From Streptomyces sp. M92 (GTDB taxonomy: Bacteria > Actinomycetota > Actinomycetes > Streptomycetales > Streptomycetaceae), in contig NZ_CP101137.1 in assembly GCF_028473745.1 (NCBI RefSeq), positions 4,526,001-4,590,000 of the forward strand: DNA of 64,000 nucleotides. The letters are read 5' to 3'. The notes beneath the pieces are model-generated. The model worked only from the letters and a program-made list of their open reading frames with translations, made no database searches and had not been told where the DNA came from. Position 1 is the first letter of the stretch. Every line of letters begins with the position of its first letter. This document shows, piece by piece, positions 60,556 through 64,000 of this stretch. The position numbers and the translations under genes were made by a program.

Positions 60556-62061
60556 ATGCGCTCCCACCGCCGCTCCCGGCTGCTCGCCCCCCTCATGCTC
60601 GCCCCGCTGATAGCCGGCTGCTTCGCCTCCGGAGGCGGTGACGGCTCCGGGGACGGTGACGGCGGGGACGGGGCCCGTCTCCGCGTCGCCCTCGCCTTCC
60701 CGCCCGCCGAGAGCCTCTCCCCGTACGGCGCCGACGCCACCCTCCTCAGCCGTCTCGGTGTCACCGAGGGCCTCACCGCCCTCGACGCCAACGGCTCCGC
60801 CGCCCCCGCACTCGCCGAGTCCTGGCGCAGGGACGGCGAGAAGACCTGGGAGTTCACCCTCCGGGACGCCACCTTCCAGGACGGCGGCGAAGTCACCCCC
60901 GACGCCGTCGCCGACTCCCTCACCCACGCCACCGACGCCGAGCCCGCGCCCGCCGCCCTCGCCGGTGTCACCCTCAGTGCCGAGGCGCAGGGGGAGCGGG
61001 TGGTCCGGATCACCACCGCCGAGCCCGACCCCGTACTGCCGCTGCGGCTGTCCAGCCCCAGTCTCGCCATCCTCTCCGCGAAGGCCTATGAGAAGGGGAA
61101 CGGCCGTGTCGACCCCGTCGGCCACGCCACCGGTCCCTTCGAGCTGACCGAGGTCAACGGGGCCACCTCCGCCTCCCTCGACCGGTTCGACGACTACTGG
61201 GGCGGGCGCGCCCAGGCCTCCGGGATCGACGCCCGTTTCATCGCCGACGGCACCGCGCGCGCCAACGCCCTGCGCACCGGAGAGCTCGACATCGCCGAGG
61301 CCGTCCCGGTGGCTCAGGCGGCGACGCTCGACGAGAAGACGCGGCGCGACACCGCCACCACCCGGACCACCAGCCTGCTCCTCAACGCCTCCTCCGGGCC
61401 CTTCGAGGACGCCGGTCAGCGGGCCGCCGCGCGTGCCGCCGTCGACACCTCCGTGTTCGCCGAGGACGTGTACGAGGGGTACGCCGACCCCAGTGCCGGG
61501 ATCTACGGGCCCGCCGTGACCTGGGCCGAGGGGAAGCGGACCGCGCCCGTCGGGCGGGCGGAGGCGGCCGAGCCCCGCGGGGGCACCATCGACCTCGCCA
61601 CCTACGACAACCGGCCCGAGCTGCCCGAGGTCGCACAGGTCGTCAAGCAGCAGCTGGAGAAGGCCGGGTTCAAGGTGAAGCTCACCGTGCGGGAGTACTC
61701 GCGGCTGGAGCAGGACGCCCTGGACGGCAAGTTCGACGCCTTCGTGCTCGCGCGCAACACCCTCCTCGACACCGGTGACCCCGTCGCCGTCCTCGCCAGC
61801 GACTACACCTGCAACGGCGGGTTCAACATCGCCCAGCTCTGCGACAAGGACGTCGACCGCGCCGTCGCCGACGCCGAGAAGGTCGCCGACACCGCGAAGC
61901 GGCAGGACGCCGCCATGGCCGCCGAGGCCCGCATCCTCGGCAGTGACGCCGTCGTGCCGCTCGTGCACCAGCGGATCATCACCGGCGTCGCCGACTCCGT
62001 ACAGGGCGTGATCCTCGACCCGTACGAGCGCACCCTCGTCGGTACCGGCACCCGGCGCTGA
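60556..62061 (+). CDS. ABC-transporter solute-binding lipoprotein, family 5
   Basis: 501 aa. The signal MRSHRRSRLLAPLMLAPL ends in the lipobox LIAGC (Cys 22), so the protein is a lipoprotein. The mature part is an SBP_bac_5 (oligopeptide/nickel/opine-metallophore class) protein: VTEGLTALDANGSAAPALAE, SWRRDGEKTWEFTLRDATF, and FELTEVNGATSASLDRFDDY. The Zur-type operator upstream points to zinc-limitation control and hence to a zinc or zinc-chelate cargo, as for CntA-type staphylopine binding proteins. Permease and MFS genes follow in the same direction with near-zero gaps. Confidence 0.85.
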   Translation: MRSHRRSRLLAPLMLAPLIAGCFASGGGDGSGDGDGGDGARLRVALAFPPAESLSPYGADATLLSRLGVTEGLTALDANGSAAPALAESWRRDGEKTWEFTLRDATFQDGGEVTPDAVADSLTHATDAEPAPAALAGVTLSAEAQGERVVRITTAEPDPVLPLRLSSPSLAILSAKAYEKGNGRVDPVGHATGPFELTEVNGATSASLDRFDDYWGGRAQASGIDARFIADGTARANALRTGELDIAEAVPVAQAATLDEKTRRDTATTRTTSLLLNASSGPFEDAGQRAAARAAVDTSVFAEDVYEGYADPSAGIYGPAVTWAEGKRTAPVGRAEAAEPRGGTIDLATYDNRPELPEVAQVVKQQLEKAGFKVKLTVREYSRLEQDALDGKFDAFVLARNTLLDTGDPVAVLASDYTCNGGFNIAQLCDKDVDRAVADAEKVADTAKRQDAAMAAEARILGSDAVVPLVHQRIITGVADSVQGVILDPYERTLVGTGTRR

Positions 62062-62064
62062 GCC

Positions 62065-63873
62065 GTGCGGCAGCGGGTGGCCACCGTGGTGTGGCGGGTC
62101 GTGCTGGCGGCGGGACTGGTGTGCGGGATCGGGCTGCTGCCGTGGCTTACGCAGACCGATCCGGCGTACACCGTGCTCAAGGCGCGGTCCGCCGAGCGTG
62201 AGCCCACACCCGAGGTGCTCGCCGGCATACGCGCACAGCTGGGGCTCGACGGCGGGCCGCTGCACCTGCTCGGGCGGTGGCTCGGCGGGCTGGTGCGCGG
62301 GGACGCCGGGCAGTCGTGGATCTCCGGGAGCGACGTCCTGCCCGACGTCTTGCGAGCGCTCGGGGCGTCGCTGCTGCTCATGTCCGTCGCGCTCGTCGTC
62401 GCCGCCCTCACCGCCGGGCTGATCTGTGCCCGCACACTGCGGCTCGGGGCCCGGCGGCGGCTCGGTGGGCGGCGACGCGGGGGGACCGGGTCCGCCGTGA
62501 TCGCCTCGCTGCCCGAGTTCCTCGTCGCCTCCGTGCTCGCCACCGTCGTCGGGGTGCAGTTGGGGTGGCTGCCCGCGCTGGGGTGGTACGGGCCCCGGTG
62601 GACCGTGCTGCCCGCGCTCGCCCTCGGGCTGCCCGCCGGGGCTGTGATCGGGCGGCTGCTGGACGATCTGCTGCCCGGCGCGTTCGGTGAGCCTTGGGCG
62701 CTGGCCGCCGCCGCCCGCGGGCTGACGGGCCGGCGCATCGCACGGCAGGCGCTGCGGCGGTGCGTGCCCGCGCTGCTGCCCAACCTCGGGCTGTTCGTCG
62801 TCGGGCTCACCGGCGGTGCCGTCGCCGTCGAGCAGGTCTTCGACATTCCCGGCCTCGGGCGCACCACCCTCCAGGCCGCCCTCGCCCAGGACCTGCCCGT
62901 CCTCCAGGCCGGCACCCTCGCTCTCGTCATCCTCGCCGCGCTCGCCACCGGCGCCACCCGCCTCGCCGCCCGGCGGCTCACCGGACCCGCCCTGCGCGAC
63001 GGCGCCCTGTCCTCCCTGCACCGGCCCGCCCCGCCCGCCGGAGGCGCGCTCCCCCTCGTCTACGGTGCCGTCCTGCTCGCCGTCGTGGGGGTGGGGCTGA
63101 CGCGTGACCCGCTCGCCCTCGACACGGGGGAGCGGCTGCTGGCGCCCTCCCTCGACCATCCCTTCGGCACCGACGCCCTCGGGCGCGACCTGCTCGCCCG
63201 CGTCGGGCACGGCGCGCTCGACACCCTGCTGCTCGCCTCCGCCATCAGCGCCGCCGCCCTGCTCGCGGGCGTACTCCTCGGGCTCGTGCCCCGCGTGTCC
63301 GGGCCGCTCGTCGACACCGTCAACGCCGTGCCGCCGGTACTCGTCGCCCTCCTCGTCACCGCCGTCGCGGGCAGCGGAACCGCCACGCCCGCCCTCGCCG
63401 TGGGCGCCGTCGCCTGGGCGCCGCTCGCCGCGCACACCTCCGCGCTGCTGCGCCAGGAACGCGCCACCCTGCACATCACCGCCACCCGGGGGCTGGGGGC
63501 GGGACGCTGGTACCTGCTGCGCCGCGAACTGCTGCCGGCCGTGCTGCCGCCCGTCCTGCGGCACGCGTTGCTGCGGTTGCCCGCCGTCGCCCTCTCCCTC
63601 GCCTCGCTCGGGTTCCTGGGGCTGGGCGCCCAGCCGCCGTCGCCCGAGTGGGGACTGCTCCTCGCCGAGAACCAGCCGTACGCCGAACGCGCGCCCTGGG
63701 CCGTCCTCGCCCCCGCCGCCGTCCTCGCCCTGCTCGGCGCCCTCGCCGTCACCGCGGCGGGCGGACTGCGCCGGCCCCGGTGGCGACGCGGAGGCGCCGG
63801 TCCGGTCGTCGCCGGACAGCCCGCCGAGGACGAGGACGAGGACGTGGACAAGGAACTGGTCGGAACCCGATGA
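62065..63873 (+). CDS. Fused DppB-DppC-like ABC permease
   Basis: 602 aa from a GTG three bases after the previous stop. Two BPD_transp_1 permease units are joined in one chain. The first (to ~residue 315) carries the DppB-type N-terminus (TPEVLAGIRAQLGLDGG) and EAA-loop AAAARGLTGRRIARQALRR. The second (from ~320) has the DppC-type FGTDALGRDLLARVGHGAL and EAA-loop ITATRGLGAGRWYLLRRELL. Normally these are two proteins. Fusion fixes 1:1 stoichiometry. ATPase subunits are not in the window and probably lie to the right. Confidence 0.85.
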   Translation: MRQRVATVVWRVVLAAGLVCGIGLLPWLTQTDPAYTVLKARSAEREPTPEVLAGIRAQLGLDGGPLHLLGRWLGGLVRGDAGQSWISGSDVLPDVLRALGASLLLMSVALVVAALTAGLICARTLRLGARRRLGGRRRGGTGSAVIASLPEFLVASVLATVVGVQLGWLPALGWYGPRWTVLPALALGLPAGAVIGRLLDDLLPGAFGEPWALAAAARGLTGRRIARQALRRCVPALLPNLGLFVVGLTGGAVAVEQVFDIPGLGRTTLQAALAQDLPVLQAGTLALVILAALATGATRLAARRLTGPALRDGALSSLHRPAPPAGGALPLVYGAVLLAVVGVGLTRDPLALDTGERLLAPSLDHPFGTDALGRDLLARVGHGALDTLLLASAISAAALLAGVLLGLVPRVSGPLVDTVNAVPPVLVALLVTAVAGSGTATPALAVGAVAWAPLAAHTSALLRQERATLHITATRGLGAGRWYLLRRELLPAVLPPVLRHALLRLPAVALSLASLGFLGLGAQPPSPEWGLLLAENQPYAERAPWAVLAPAAVLALLGALAVTAAGGLRRPRWRRGGAGPVVAGQPAEDEDEDVDKELVGTR

Positions 63874-64000
63874 CCTCGATGACCTCGCTGTTCACCGGAC
63901 GGAAGCCAGGCACCGCCGGCGCCGCGGCCGCGCCGCTCTGGCCGCTGCTGCGGCTCCTCGTCCTCACCCAGCTCGCCTTCAACATCGGCTTCTTCGCCGT
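63870..64000 (+). CDS. MFS transporter, N-terminal fragment at window edge
   Basis: The frame opens with an ATG overlapping the permease stop (ATGA) and runs off the window after 43 codons (MTSMTSLFTGRKPGTAG, then LLRLLVLTQLAFNIGFFAV). The hydrophobic segment has the look of MFS helix 1. In staphylopine-type clusters an MFS exporter (CntE) accompanies the Cnt importer, so this is a candidate metallophore exporter. Too short to be sure. Confidence 0.6.
   Translation, partial: MTSMTSLFTGRKPGTAGAAAAPLWPLLRLLVLTQLAFNIGFFA

Noticed and set aside
59710..63564. Long minus-strand frame (1284 codons), Gly/Pro-rich
   Set aside because: Antisense shadow of the GNAT, lipoprotein and permease genes. Low-complexity GGQP content with no domain.
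1..64000. CRISPR arrays, tRNA or rRNA genes, integrases, insertion sequences, att sites
   Set aside because: No regularly spaced direct repeats, no cloverleaf-compatible sequence and no transposase or recombinase motif was noticed on either strand, so the island's mode of acquisition is not visible here.

Overview
The DNA is very G+C-rich, with GTG/TTG starts, GTGA/ATGA stop-start overlaps and families typical of Streptomyces: an XRE/DUF5753 + DUF397 pair, stand-alone HATPase anti-sigma-like proteins, soluble Ser/Thr kinases, a Zur-type box and a phosphodiester glycosidase with a SPOR domain. I read it as a Streptomyces (or close relative) chromosome segment dominated by a large antiphage/DNA-modification island. 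I see no tRNA, rRNA, integrase, transposase or CRISPR array. All functional names come from reading motifs by eye.

Layout. 1-4.9 kb: SWIM-type zinc-finger gene with a partner running off the left end, a small protein with an EEAA tandem repeat, then two secreted enzymes (SPOR-phosphodiester glycosidase and an esterase). 5.0-8.1 kb: a DUF262/HNH protein ending in a RAMA-like domain (probable modification-dependent restriction enzyme) and a soluble kinase. 8.1-17.3 kb (minus): a ~2300-residue DEAD/DUF1998 helicase with a possible C-terminal nuclease, overlapping a UvrD-type helicase with an N-terminal RelE-like domain. 17.7-19.8 kb: two overlapping genes sharing a 22-residue Asn/Gly/Gln-rich motif, possibly an amyloid-type signalling pair. 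19.8-25.8 kb: an AAA ATPase + TOPRIM-like pair, an anti-sigma-like ATPase, a membrane-anchored repeat protein and an EcsC-like/TerB-like protein. 26.2-31.4 kb: a type ISP/IIG-like restriction-modification fusion, a small winged-helix-like gene carrying a perfect 18-bp inverted repeat, and an XRE/DUF397 pair.

31.5-59.8 kb is a head-to-head defence locus around a 281-bp intergenic region (43,207-43,487). Leftward: HsdM-HsdS-like fusion, Ser/Thr kinase, SNF2 helicase resembling DISARM DrmD, and a 1689-aa Eco57I-like methyltransferase resembling DrmMI whose 3' third is conspicuously AT-richer. Rightward: a DndB/DGQHR-like protein, an RNase H-domain protein, then a six-gene operon whose genes all overlap by 1-4 bases: two unknowns, an 1821-aa DEAD/DUF1998-type helicase, a protein with a J-like domain lacking HPD, a GrpE-like protein and an Hsp70-like ATPase. 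The most interesting hypothesis is that this operon couples a dedicated Hsp70/J/GrpE chaperone cycle to a DISARM/Druantia-type helicase. I do not know it as an established system.

59.9-64 kb returns to metabolism: a GNAT acetyltransferase, then a Zur-box-controlled operon of a family-5 solute-binding lipoprotein, a fused DppB-DppC-like permease and the start of an MFS transporter, an arrangement resembling opine-metallophore (Cnt-type) uptake/export.
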